64,000 nt of DNA from Geminicoccaceae bacterium (GTDB taxonomy: Bacteria; Pseudomonadota; Alphaproteobacteria; Geminicoccales; Geminicoccaceae), in contig JANQPX010000021.1 in assembly GCA_028285265.1 (NCBI GenBank), positions 1 to 64,000 of the forward strand, read 5' to 3'. The notes under the pieces are model-generated. The model was not told where the DNA came from. It was given only the letters and a program-made list of their open reading frames with translations, and ran no database searches. This document shows positions 43,931 through 52,961 of this stretch, piece by piece. The stretch's first letter is position 1; every line of letters begins with the position of its first letter. A program made the translations under genes and the position numbers.

Positions 43931-44668
43931 TCAGCGCTGATCGAAGCGTGCAGCTTGAAGGAGGCCAGCCTGATCAAGCAGACGGGCACGGGCGGTTTTC
44001 CAGGGAGAGTCGAGGTCGGCGCCGATTTGTTCCGAAAGCGTCTGGATCGCATCATACCAGTAGCCTTCGGCTGCTAAGCGAACGGCTTGGTCTTCAGGCG
44101 TCAGGCTGCCGAGTGCCGCGCTCAGATCCGCATTGGGACTGTGCTCGAGAAGCGACTGGGCAATCTGATCGTTGCCAAACCCGCTGCTCTCCGTCGACAA
44201 CACCAACGACCACATATAGCGCTTGCCCGGCTCAAGCGTGATGTTGTGGTCGTTGAGATCGACACTGAAAATGCCTTCTTGGTCGACATCGTCGATCCTG
44301 GTCTCCAGCAATGGGTCGATGACGGTCGAGTCGTCAATGACCAACGTGAACCAAAGATTGCCGACGGCGGCCTTCGTGATATGCCAATAAAGGGTCGGGT
44401 TGGCTGTGAGGGTCCGTGCCATTCTGCGCGGCGCCAGGAGCTGGATCTTTGGAAGCACCGTCACGGCGCGCACACCACCAGACTCCGCTACAACGGGTGC
44501 TCCGCTGTCGTGCGGCACGAAGACGAGCTTGGCGAGGCTTTCGGCAATGGCTTCATTCGAGGCTGGCGAGCCGGCAACGCCGTCAACGTCCTTCTCGTCG
44601 GCGTAACTGACGTGTGATAGCGATAGCGCTATCGCTGCAAGTGTGCTGATCAAAAGGGTTCTATTCAT
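43931..44668 (-). CDS. DUF928 domain protein
   Basis: A 245-residue exported protein with an N-terminal signal peptide (ending near VSYA). The middle matches DUF928: IQLLAPRRMARTLTANPTLYWHI, LEPGKRYMWSLVLS and LAAEGYWYDAIQTLSEQI near the end. The function of DUF928 is unknown. Such genes are repeatedly found next to CHASE2-domain genes, as here. ATG 44668 is the conserved start; a small extension to 44704 is not used. It lies 39 bases after the cyclase gene in the same direction, forming a two-gene operon. Confidence 0.88.
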   Translation of the reverse strand: MNRTLLISTLAAIALSLSHVSYADEKDVDGVAGSPASNEAIAESLAKLVFVPHDSGAPVVAESGGVRAVTVLPKIQLLAPRRMARTLTANPTLYWHITKAAVGNLWFTLVIDDSTVIDPLLETRIDDVDQEGIFSVDLNDHNITLEPGKRYMWSLVLSTESSGFGNDQIAQSLLEHSPNADLSAALGSLTPEDQAVRLAAEGYWYDAIQTLSEQIGADLDSPWKTARARLLDQAGLLQAARFDQR

Positions 44669-44706
44669 TATTCCATCCTCTTGAGCCATTCGAATTGGCC
44701 CCATCC

Positions 44707-46644
44707 CTATGCCCGGCCATGAACGAGATGAACGCCGATAGCCGAAGCTTTGCCTTTGAGGCTCGCTTCGCCGACGGAGTCCGTTCTGTAACCGGTACCG
44801 ATCCGTTGAAATGTAGCGTCTGAGATCAAAATGCGACAGTGACCAACATCACATCGCAAATTTGGATCATCTTTGGCATATCCTTCAATTCGGGCTGCCG
44901 TATTGGCTGTATCACCGATGATCGAATACTGCCAACGATCGGTGCTGCCTATGATGCCCACCATCAGCGGTCCTGTGTGGATGCCCACCCGGATCCCTAT
45001 TTCAGGCAGTTCCTTTTGTCGCCATGCTGCGTTCAGTTCAGGCAAAATGTCGGCCATCGCAATGGCACAGTCGACCGCTGATCTTGCATCTGCTTCGATC
45101 TCCGCGTCCGTCTCACGCGGTTCGGGTACGCCGAACTCAATCGTCAAACCATCGCCTGCGAATTTTTCGATGACGCCTCCATACCGCGCAACAATGTCGA
45201 CCATCGCGGCCATATAGTCGTTCAGCCAGTCCCCCAAAACTGGCTCGGGCAGGGCCTCTGAGATCGTGGTGAAGCCTTTGATATCCGTGAACATCACGGT
45301 CGCTGTCATCAGCTGAAGTGCCTCATTCTCAATTTGATCTCGTCGCTGCCAAATCGAGTCAGCAACGCCCTTCGAGACGACACCGGAAAAGAGCGCCATG
45401 ATATGCTCTCGCTCGGCCTTGGCGTGCGTCATGACATAGGCAATTGCAAAGGTCAGTGCGAGGGCGAAACCGAGAGCCGGTGGTGCAACAGGTAGCCACC
45501 ACCCTGCTTCGGAAAACAACAAGAAGGTTGAACCGGTCAAGACGAGTAGGCCAGCCAACGTGCTGCCGATCATCCACAATGGGGAGGAAAGAAGGAGTGC
45601 GATGAGACCGCCTAAAACGGTCCAAAGCCAAATCCAAGCGCCGTCGATAGCACCAGCGATCAAGGTATTGCCAATCTTTTGCTCGGTGGTCTCCAATGGA
45701 GAGATTGATCCATTAGCAAGGCCGATGAGCTGGCTTATGATGTGGCCATGCAAATGAAGACCAAACATCTTGCCTTGATCCATATCGGCACAATCCAAAG
45801 GCACGTCGATCACATCTTTGGCCGAACGCACCGTATTGCCGACCAGGACAATTCGACCTTGCAGGTCGATATCGTTGGCCTCGTTTCTGAGAAGGTCTCC
45901 CAACCGGTGTCGCTCGAATCCACGCTCACAGGCGGGAAAGGTTAGGAGAAACTGGAAGCCGCCGTCGACACCACTCTTCTGCCGATAGAAGCCGCTTCTG
46001 TCGGGTGAAAAAGCGCGGATAAGGTGCTCGCCGAGCTGCAGTTGCTCGGGGGCCGGCCAATCGATGATGGCATGGTTTGCCGCTAGATAACGACCGGCGA
46101 GCAGCAGGGCGAGTGATGGTCGATTGGTGTCCTCGCCCTCGCTAATATGTAAGAGGCCGCGCCTGATGGTTTCGTCGCCATCTGGCAGTATCGCAGCTGA
46201 GGCGATCTGTAGGGGCTTATCAGCAAGGGCTGGCGGAGGTCCGAAAGCACCTGTACCGCCTTTGACGATGCCAACAATCGACGGATCGCCACGCATGATT
46301 TGCGATAGACGTTCGAAGGCGGATTGATCGGTTGTTCTCGGCTCAGGTCGATCCCGGATCAGATCGAGGCCGATGGCAACCGCTCCCTTTGCAGTTAGCA
46401 CCTCGAAGAGGTCGGCCAAATGCTCGTCCGGGAGCGGAAAACCGAATTCGGTTTCATCCGCCTCCGTATACTCAATCATCACCAAGGGCTGGGTTGGTCC
46501 CTGCCCGTGATCGGCTAGGCTGAGATACGCATCATAGGTTTTGAGTTCTGCACCCTCGAGGAGACCGAGCGTGCGCAGCAATAGCACCAAAAACGACGCA
46601 AGCAGCGTCAAGAAGGCTAGGACAATGAGTGGGCGTCGTTCCAT
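44707..46644 (-). CDS. CHASE2-domain class III adenylate/guanylate cyclase
   Basis: A signalling protein of about 645 residues. A transmembrane helix near the N-terminus is followed by a periplasmic CHASE2 sensor (about residues 30-310, with YTEADETEFGFPLPD and AIGLDLIRDRPEP). Then come three closely spaced transmembrane helices (about 335-410). The C-terminal cyclase domain has the metal-binding Asp in VMFTDIKGFTTISE, KFAGDGLTIEFG for the second Asp, and IGDTANTAARIEG, which carries the transition-state Asn/Arg. The catalytic set appears intact, so it should make cAMP or cGMP in response to an envelope signal. The start may be ATG 46644 or TTG 46668. It is upstream of the DUF928 gene. Confidence 0.9.
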   Translation of the reverse strand: MERRPLIVLAFLTLLASFLVLLLRTLGLLEGAELKTYDAYLSLADHGQGPTQPLVMIEYTEADETEFGFPLPDEHLADLFEVLTAKGAVAIGLDLIRDRPEPRTTDQSAFERLSQIMRGDPSIVGIVKGGTGAFGPPPALADKPLQIASAAILPDGDETIRRGLLHISEGEDTNRPSLALLLAGRYLAANHAIIDWPAPEQLQLGEHLIRAFSPDRSGFYRQKSGVDGGFQFLLTFPACERGFERHRLGDLLRNEANDIDLQGRIVLVGNTVRSAKDVIDVPLDCADMDQGKMFGLHLHGHIISQLIGLANGSISPLETTEQKIGNTLIAGAIDGAWIWLWTVLGGLIALLLSSPLWMIGSTLAGLLVLTGSTFLLFSEAGWWLPVAPPALGFALALTFAIAYVMTHAKAEREHIMALFSGVVSKGVADSIWQRRDQIENEALQLMTATVMFTDIKGFTTISEALPEPVLGDWLNDYMAAMVDIVARYGGVIEKFAGDGLTIEFGVPEPRETDAEIEADARSAVDCAIAMADILPELNAAWRQKELPEIGIRVGIHTGPLMVGIIGSTDRWQYSIIGDTANTAARIEGYAKDDPNLRCDVGHCRILISDATFQRIGTGYRTDSVGEASLKGKASAIGVHLVHGRA

Positions 46645-46802
46645 CGACGTCTTTTTTGACTCCCTCAAGAGACAGTATCAAGCCTTGGTCTATCATTCCG
46701 ATGGCAAATCTAGACCCCATCAGAAATGAGGAGCCAGGGATATCGTTCAATGACGGCGTGCTCAAGCCGACCCCATTGGCCCAACAGAATGAGCCGGCCA
46801 GG

Positions 46803-47555
46803 TCAGATATGTGTCATCAGCCCATCCTCAGCGAATTCGAAATCACTTGGCTCCAGACGAGGCAGCTCTGTCAGCATGCTATTGCTCATATGGGTGAGAA
46901 GAATACGCTGAGCCCGAAGCTGGTTCTTGCGCGCGCTTAAGGTCTCCCAATCGAGATGCGGCACCCCATTTGGCTTGTAGCTATGGCATTCCGTGATGAG
47001 AAGGTCAGCGCCATCGGCAATCTCAATGAGGGTGCCTGTCCAGCGCGTATCTCCGGAAAACGCCACGACCTTGCCTCCTGACGCAAGCCGAAAGGCAAGG
47101 GCAGGCGCGCCGGACGGATGATCAACCAAATGCGCGGTCAGCTGGATATCGGCGATGGTCACCTGATCGCCGGCTTCAAGTTCGATGACCTCGAGGGGAA
47201 AATGCCATGCGATATCGCCGACATCGGGAAAGAGGACATCGATGGCGGCCTTGATTCGATCCCTGGTCCCTTTCGGGCCGAGTATCGAGAGCCGCTTGGT
47301 ACGTCTCAATTCGAAATGGGCATGAAGAAGAAAGAAGGGCACACCACCGAAATGGTCCCCGTGGAGATGGCTGATGAGAATACGATCAATGCTGTTCGGA
47401 TCGACCTGTTGTTGCCCCATAGCCAGGAGAGTGGTGGCGCCGCAATCGAGCAGCAAACTTTGCTGTTTCGTCTTCACGTGAAAACAGGTCTGCGCACGAC
47501 CGCCGCTGCAAAATGCATCGCCACAGCCCAGTACACATAAGGAAAACTTTGACAT
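46803..47555 (-). CDS. MBL-fold metal-dependent hydrolase (RNase Z-like)
   Basis: A 250-residue metallo-beta-lactamase-fold protein. The zinc motif is ISHLHGDHFGGVPFF; further ligands are HLVDHPSGAPALAF and AFSGDTRW, then LLTHMSNSM. It resembles the beta-CASP-less RNase Z/phosphodiesterase group but lacks the exosite region that marks a true tRNA RNase Z, so a small-molecule or nucleotide substrate is possible. It is followed downstream by nothing on the same strand for 150 bases. Confidence 0.88.
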   Translation of the reverse strand: MSKFSLCVLGCGDAFCSGGRAQTCFHVKTKQQSLLLDCGATTLLAMGQQQVDPNSIDRILISHLHGDHFGGVPFFLLHAHFELRRTKRLSILGPKGTRDRIKAAIDVLFPDVGDIAWHFPLEVIELEAGDQVTIADIQLTAHLVDHPSGAPALAFRLASGGKVVAFSGDTRWTGTLIEIADGADLLITECHSYKPNGVPHLDWETLSARKNQLRAQRILLTHMSNSMLTELPRLEPSDFEFAEDGLMTHI

Positions 47556-47625
47556 TACGCGACCTTAGTCGCGGAAACTCGCATCGTCTGTGATGTCGCT
47601 CACAGCGCCTGCAGATTCCATCCAG

Positions 47626-48459
47626 CTAGTCGATCACGATATTGCTCGCGTCGAAACTATCCTCGGGATATTGCGGATCCATCGCTTCGAGCGTTCGCCG
47701 GATGATCCTGGCAATCACGGCATTTCGATACCATTTCCGGTCAGCGGGAATGACGAACCAAGGTGCATGCTTGGTGCTGCATCGGCTGAGCGCGAGTTCA
47801 AATGCCTCTTCATACTCGTCCCAACGCTTCCGTTCCTTCAAATCATTGGGATTGAATTTCCAATGTTTGCTCGGATCGTCGAGGCGGGCTTGGAGGCGTT
47901 CTTTTTGCTCGTCTTTCGAAATATGCAGGAAGAACTTCAGAATCGTGACATCATTCTCGGCAAGATGTCGTTCAAACTCGTTGATTTGGTCATAGCGCTG
48001 CTCGACTTTGTCCCTCGGCGCGAGGTTATGGACACGCACGATCAGCACATCTTCATAGTGGGAACGGTTGAAGACGCCGATCATACCTTTTGCCGGAACG
48101 GCTTGGTGGATGCGCCAGAGATAGTCGTGTGCCAGCTCGACTGATGACGGTGCTTTGAAACTTGTTACTTCGACACCTTGGGGGTTGATCGGGCCCAGCA
48201 CTTTCCGAATCGTACTGTCCTTGCCGCCTGTATCGGTCGCCTGCAGGACGATGAGAAGTGCCTGCTTACCTTCGGCGTAGAGACGATTTTGTAGCTCTGC
48301 GATTGCGAGAATATCGGCAGCTGCATTGGCTTCCGCTTCAACTCTGTCGGGGAAACAGCTTTTATCCCTCGTGTCAAAATCTCGGATCCGGATCTTTTTC
48401 TTATTGGTCGACAAACGGTACCGCTCAAAGACCGGTTCGTCCTTGTTATTCCGGCTCAT
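47626..48459 (-). CDS. Polyphosphate kinase 2 family protein
   Basis: A 277-residue PPK2-type enzyme that moves phosphate between polyphosphate and nucleotides. The Walker A motif is LQATDTGGKDSTIRKV, Walker B is IGVFNRSHYEDVLIVRV, and the lid region is KDEQKERLQARLDDP, then WKFNPNDLKERKRWDEY. This pattern matches the polyphosphate:AMP/ADP phosphotransferase group, but the exact nucleotide preference is not readable. It lies between the MBL and PBP1A genes on the same strand. Confidence 0.93.
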   Translation of the reverse strand: MSRNNKDEPVFERYRLSTNKKKIRIRDFDTRDKSCFPDRVEAEANAAADILAIAELQNRLYAEGKQALLIVLQATDTGGKDSTIRKVLGPINPQGVEVTSFKAPSSVELAHDYLWRIHQAVPAKGMIGVFNRSHYEDVLIVRVHNLAPRDKVEQRYDQINEFERHLAENDVTILKFFLHISKDEQKERLQARLDDPSKHWKFNPNDLKERKRWDEYEEAFELALSRCSTKHAPWFVIPADRKWYRNAVIARIIRRTLEAMDPQYPEDSFDASNIVID

Positions 48460-48483
48460 GCAAAACTCCGATTGTTCAGCTCC

Positions 48484-51093
48484 CTAGTAGAGACCGCCTG
48501 CGCGGGGCGCCGACGAGGCCGGGCGTGGCGCTTGCTGCTGCCCGAAAAATTCACCTTGTCCTTCTGTGTCAAGGCTCACCGTGCCCCGCTCCGCATCGTA
48601 GATGTCGTAGTTCTCCGGCGTTGTCTCCCTTGGCTCTGACCCTGGGATAAAGGCCTCAAGAATGACTTTCTCTGTAGCGGTACCGGGCAGAAGGCCGCTA
48701 TCCGCGTCCACCCGAACGAGACGAATGCCCGATGGTACGCGGAAAGGCGTCGGCTGCTTATCGTCGAGGGCTTCCTGCATAAAATCGACGAAGATTGGCA
48801 ATGCTGCGCTTGATCCCGTTTCCTTCTTACCCAACGGGCGTGGGACATCGAAGCCGACGTAAACGCCAACGGCGAAGTCTGGCGTGAAGCCAAGGAACCA
48901 GGCATCCCTGCTTTCATTTGACGTTCCGGTTTTTCCGGCGACAGGCTTGCCAATCTTCTTGGCGCGAACACCGGTGCCGCGTTCCACGACGCCTTCAAGA
49001 ATGTTGACCATCTGATAGGCTCTCGCCTCGTCAATAATGCGTTCTCGCTCGTCGGCAAGCAGTGGCGTCGTCTGTCGGGCCCAATCGATATTCTGGCAGT
49101 CCTCGCAAGCACGATTATCGCGTCGTGCGACCGTTTTGCCGTGGCGATCCTGGATGCGCTCAATAAGAGCCGGCTCAATGCGTTTGCCACCATTGACCAG
49201 CATGGCGTAAGCGGTTGTGAGAGTCATAAGGTCGGCCTCAGACGAGCCGAGCGCGGAGGCAAGATTCCGTTCCAACTTGCGATCGAGGCCGAAGCGTTTC
49301 GCTACGCTGATCACATTCCCCATGCCAACTTCCTTAGCGAGGCGAACTGTCAGAACGTTCAATGATTTTTCCAGGCCGAAACGCAAGGTGCGCTTGCCAT
49401 AGAACTTATTTGAGTAGTTTTCCGGTTTCCATTTGCCTTCCTCCGGACCTTGGTCGAACACCACAGGCGCGTCGAGAAACGTGCTCGATGGCGTAAACCC
49501 TTGTTCGAAGCCGGCGAGATAGACGAACGGCTTGAGCGCTGAGCCCGGCTGGCGGCGCGCCTGGGTGGCCCGATTGAACTCGCTGCGATCGTAATCGAAT
49601 CCGCCAGACATGGCGAGGACGCGACCATTGTGCGGGTCGATGGCGACAATCGCTCCTTCAACCGCCGGCGCTTGCCTCAATTCATAGCGTGTTCTTGGTT
49701 GGGTTGCCTGGTCGCCAGCTGCAGCGACATCGGTTTCGACAGGAACGTTTTCCACCCAGATGACATCTCCAGGGGCGAGCACCTGATCGACACCTGTGAT
49801 TTCTGGCCCGAGTGCTTCGTCACCATTGTCCTTAATGAGATGCTGACGCGCCCAGGTGACAGCCTCGAGCCTGAGTTCGATCGTTCTGCCCTCGAGTAGA
49901 CCAATCGTTGCTGCGTCGGTCCCCGCCACCAGGACGACGCCCAGCTTCCAACTAGGAAGTCCGCTAGGCTGTTTCAGCTCGAGAAGTTGCATCTGCCAAT
50001 CGGTTCCTGCCGCAAGCTCGAGGCGGGCAGCTGGCCCGCGCCAACCATGCCGTCGGTCATAGGCAACAAGGCCATTATGCAAGGCTCGTTCGGCTGCGGC
50101 CTGAAGGGATGGGAGAATTGTTGTGCGGATGGAGAGGCCCCCTTCATAGAGCGCTGATTCTCCATGGTCTGCAATCAGTCGGCGGCGAACAGACTCGGTG
50201 AAATAGTCAGCTTGGACCAGCTCAGTATCGTCTCGCTTCACCATGACGAGTGGTTCAGCCCAGGCGATGTCGGCTTCCTCCTGATTGATCATGCCGAGAT
50301 GCAACAATCGCCCGATCACCCAATCGCGGCGGCCCTTTGCGGCGCCGGCTGCGCGTTCGGGATGATAACGAGACGGTGCTTTGGGCAAGCCTGCGAGAAA
50401 TGCCGTTTCTGCCGTGGTAAGATCATCGAGGGACTTGTTGAAATAATTGAGCGCTGCTGCTGCAACGCCATAAGATCCGACGCCCAAATAGATCTCATTG
50501 AGGTACAGTTCGAGAATCTCATTCTTGCTAAAGGCACGCTCGATCCGAAGAGCGAGCAGTGCTTCCTTGAATTTGCGGATATAGGAGACCTCGCTAGTTA
50601 AGAGAAAATTCTTTGCGACCTGCTGGGTGATTGTTGACGCACCTTCCGGCCGCCGGTTTTGGCCGATTTGCCGAATGTTGGTAATCACGGCACGCAGAAT
50701 GCCGAGTGGATCAAGGCCTACATGGCTGTAGAAGTTCTTATCTTCGGCAGCGAGAAACGCCTGGATCAAACGATCGGGCATTGCCTCAATCGGCACAAAA
50801 ACACGCTTCTCTTGGGCATATTCAGCGAGGAGGCTGCCGTCACCGGCATGGATGCGTGTGACCGTTGGAGGCTGATAATCAGCGAGCTGACGATAGTCTG
50901 GAAGGTCGTTGCCATGCTTGTGTAAGAGGTAGAGGAGCCCGCCTCCAGCCGCCAGCGTCCCCAGCACAAGCATGATAAAGGAAAAACCGATGAGTTTTAG
51001 AATGATGCGCAAGGCTTGGTTCGTCCTAGTCCAGAGATTGTCGACGGCATTATGACGGTGGCGCTTCGAAATAGCGATCGATCGCTTTAACAA
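48484..51093 (-). CDS. mrcA: Penicillin-binding protein 1A (bifunctional peptidoglycan synthase)
   Basis: An 869-residue class A PBP that polymerises and crosslinks peptidoglycan. A transmembrane helix (about residues 32-55) precedes the glycosyltransferase domain (AEDKNFYSHVGLDPLG, GASTITQQVAKNF). An OB-like insert follows. The transpeptidase has SxxK in PGSALKPF, SLN in KSLNVLTV and KTGTS. The tail is Pro/Ala-rich. The start is uncertain: TTG 51093 lies inside the preceding amidase gene and overlaps it by 44 bases. Later codons leave too short an anchor. The amidase-PBP1A pairing is conserved in alphaproteobacteria. Confidence 0.96.
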   Translation of the reverse strand: MLKRSIAISKRHRHNAVDNLWTRTNQALRIILKLIGFSFIMLVLGTLAAGGGLLYLLHKHGNDLPDYRQLADYQPPTVTRIHAGDGSLLAEYAQEKRVFVPIEAMPDRLIQAFLAAEDKNFYSHVGLDPLGILRAVITNIRQIGQNRRPEGASTITQQVAKNFLLTSEVSYIRKFKEALLALRIERAFSKNEILELYLNEIYLGVGSYGVAAAALNYFNKSLDDLTTAETAFLAGLPKAPSRYHPERAAGAAKGRRDWVIGRLLHLGMINQEEADIAWAEPLVMVKRDDTELVQADYFTESVRRRLIADHGESALYEGGLSIRTTILPSLQAAAERALHNGLVAYDRRHGWRGPAARLELAAGTDWQMQLLELKQPSGLPSWKLGVVLVAGTDAATIGLLEGRTIELRLEAVTWARQHLIKDNGDEALGPEITGVDQVLAPGDVIWVENVPVETDVAAAGDQATQPRTRYELRQAPAVEGAIVAIDPHNGRVLAMSGGFDYDRSEFNRATQARRQPGSALKPFVYLAGFEQGFTPSSTFLDAPVVFDQGPEEGKWKPENYSNKFYGKRTLRFGLEKSLNVLTVRLAKEVGMGNVISVAKRFGLDRKLERNLASALGSSEADLMTLTTAYAMLVNGGKRIEPALIERIQDRHGKTVARRDNRACEDCQNIDWARQTTPLLADERERIIDEARAYQMVNILEGVVERGTGVRAKKIGKPVAGKTGTSNESRDAWFLGFTPDFAVGVYVGFDVPRPLGKKETGSSAALPIFVDFMQEALDDKQPTPFRVPSGIRLVRVDADSGLLPGTATEKVILEAFIPGSEPRETTPENYDIYDAERGTVSLDTEGQGEFFGQQQAPRPASSAPRAGGLY

Positions 51094-52507
51094 TCGCTTT
51101 CGAGAGATCGGTAAGGTGGTCGCGATTGGTCAACCGGCGTTCATCCTCGGCATTGGAAAGATAGCCAAGCTCTATGAGAGCTGATGGCATATCTGGCGAT
51201 TTCAAGACTACAAAACCTGCCTGCTGGCGCTGTCTGCGCAAAAGCTTCGTGACCGAGCCCAACTCATCGACGAGGAAATCGGCGACCTTGAGCGACTTGC
51301 TGTTGGCATCGCGTTGGGCGAGATCGATCAGGATTTGGGTCACCAGCGGCTCGTGATGGCTGAGGTCGATGCCACCGAGAATATCGGCACGATTCTCGGT
51401 GCTCGCGAGCCGTTCTGCCTCTTCACTGGAAGCCTGGTCTGAAAGCGTGTAGACGGCGGCGCCGTGGACGTCCTTATTGTTGGCCAGGCTGTCGGCGTGC
51501 AGTGACAGGAAAAGATGGCCGCCGCTAGCACGGGCAATCTGCAAACGGTCGCGTAGTCGAACGAAGCTGTCGTCATCGCGGGTAAGAATGACGTCGTACC
51601 GACCTGAGTTCACGAGTTGTCGCCGCAGCTCAAGGGCCATGCTGAGAACAACATTCTTCTCAAACGTACCACGTTTCCCACTGGCGCCGGGATCGATGCC
51701 GCCATGGCCAGGGTCGATAACGATCATACGCTTGGGTGGCAAGGCCGAAGGGCGGGGTGTCGGAACCGGTGTTTTTCCGTCCTGCAACCGATCATTTGAC
51801 GTGACCCGATCGCGCTGTGCGGCGGGGCGCTCCCTCGGCACAATAGCGGCCGCTCGCTGAGCTGGCGGGCGCGACGGGCGCGTCTGGTCCCGTTCTGTCC
51901 CATGACCTAAGCGCCGCCATGGCGGCGTTTTGTCATTGCGGATCGGCGGTGCTTTCACCCGGGCTGGCTGCGTTTCATACGCGTTGGAGCGCACTCGCTG
52001 GCCGCGCATGGCGACATTGGGAGGAAGCGGAGCGAGATCGGTAACGATCCTGTAACCGCTGCTTTGGCTTGGCGGAAGTTCGAAGACCGTCTCAATTTCG
52101 AAGGGCTGATTGACATCAATGATGAGGTTAGAGACGCCATTCTTTAGACGTCCGAATTGAAATCCTTTGACCATCCTGTAGCCGCGACGACCGCGCCTTT
52201 CAGGAATTTGCCATGAAACGTTCGGCAATTCGACGACAAGCCTCGGTGGATGGTCGAAGGTGCGGTGTTGAAACGGCACCTTGCTGCCGAGGTCGATGAC
52301 GATCCTAACGCCTTCATCATGGGGTAGTAACTTGATATCCCTGACAGTTTTGGCGGTTGCCGATCCGGAAATCGCCACCGCCAACATCACCGTCAAAGCA
52401 AAGCCAAAGGCGCTGCCAACCCGACTGCATGTCAGGCGCAAGACGAAGCGCGCTGCTGACGCCAAGCCAAAAGGTTGCAGCCATTGCGATGAACCGCTCA
52501 TCACCAA
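51050..52507 (-). CDS. amiC: N-acetylmuramoyl-L-alanine amidase with AMIN domain (AmiC-like)
   Basis: A 485-residue periplasmic amidase that splits septal peptidoglycan at cell division. A signal sequence (ending near SGSATA) precedes the AMIN domain (residues about 53-160), which targets the septum. A proline and arginine-rich linker follows. The Amidase_3 domain has zinc ligands in VIDPGHGGIDPGASG, a Glu in TFEKNVVLSMA, SLHADSL and the catalytic Glu in ALIELGYLSNAED. The start is TTG 52507, with AGGATAGGT upstream; ATG 52501 is possible. It is divergent from rne. Confidence 0.95.
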   Translation of the reverse strand: MVMSGSSQWLQPFGLASAARFVLRLTCSRVGSAFGFALTVMLAVAISGSATAKTVRDIKLLPHDEGVRIVIDLGSKVPFQHRTFDHPPRLVVELPNVSWQIPERRGRRGYRMVKGFQFGRLKNGVSNLIIDVNQPFEIETVFELPPSQSSGYRIVTDLAPLPPNVAMRGQRVRSNAYETQPARVKAPPIRNDKTPPWRRLGHGTERDQTRPSRPPAQRAAAIVPRERPAAQRDRVTSNDRLQDGKTPVPTPRPSALPPKRMIVIDPGHGGIDPGASGKRGTFEKNVVLSMALELRRQLVNSGRYDVILTRDDDSFVRLRDRLQIARASGGHLFLSLHADSLANNKDVHGAAVYTLSDQASSEEAERLASTENRADILGGIDLSHHEPLVTQILIDLAQRDANSKSLKVADFLVDELGSVTKLLRRQRQQAGFVVLKSPDMPSALIELGYLSNAEDERRLTNRDHLTDLSKAIVKAIDRYFEAPPS

Positions 52508-52961
52508 GAAATCGTCACCTATCCTAACGTGATGTTAATGTCCCATGACCACGAGCTTGCCACATTGGCAAAAGATTTTGTCGCGAGACGGACCAAAAAC
52601 GATATTCGCATTGTAGCGCGCAACCTTAGCCACTATAGTTAATGCACAAAGGTTTGTCGCCGATCGATGACAATTTGCGAATGCCCTGTTGCGGGCTCGC
52701 CACGTATCGGCTCGCTACCTGTTTAATTGGCAGGTCATCATAGACGCAGTGCCCCCTCAATCATAGGGCGCGCTGACGCATGGAATGAAATGAACATTCA
52801 CTGCTTCTCTAGAGAGATGACACCGGCTCCCTCGGACGTTTCCGCCTTAGAACGAATCGGAAATGCGTGGTCGATCCGGTGGTCCCATGATGATCGACGC
52901 CACCTGGCCGCCCGCCTGAGAGCGCGGCCGCCGGGCCACCGGTCGACGGAGTTTTTCTTAT
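52508..52961. other. Long 5' leader and promoter region of rne
   Basis: No gene supported. It contains the candidate rne promoter at 52611-52639 and then about 315 bases of leader. RNase E often controls its own message through such leaders; no specific structure is proved here. Confidence 0.5.
52611..52639 (+). promoter_or_regulatory. Candidate sigma-70 promoter of rne
   Basis: TTGTAG (52611-52616) and TATAGT (52634-52639) are separated by exactly 17 bases, close to consensus. Transcription from here would give a leader of about 315 nucleotides. Confidence 0.5.

Noticed and set aside
48576..49193. 205-codon minus-strand frame inside the PBP1A gene
   Set aside because: It is an alternate frame of a clearly coding gene with intact catalytic motifs.
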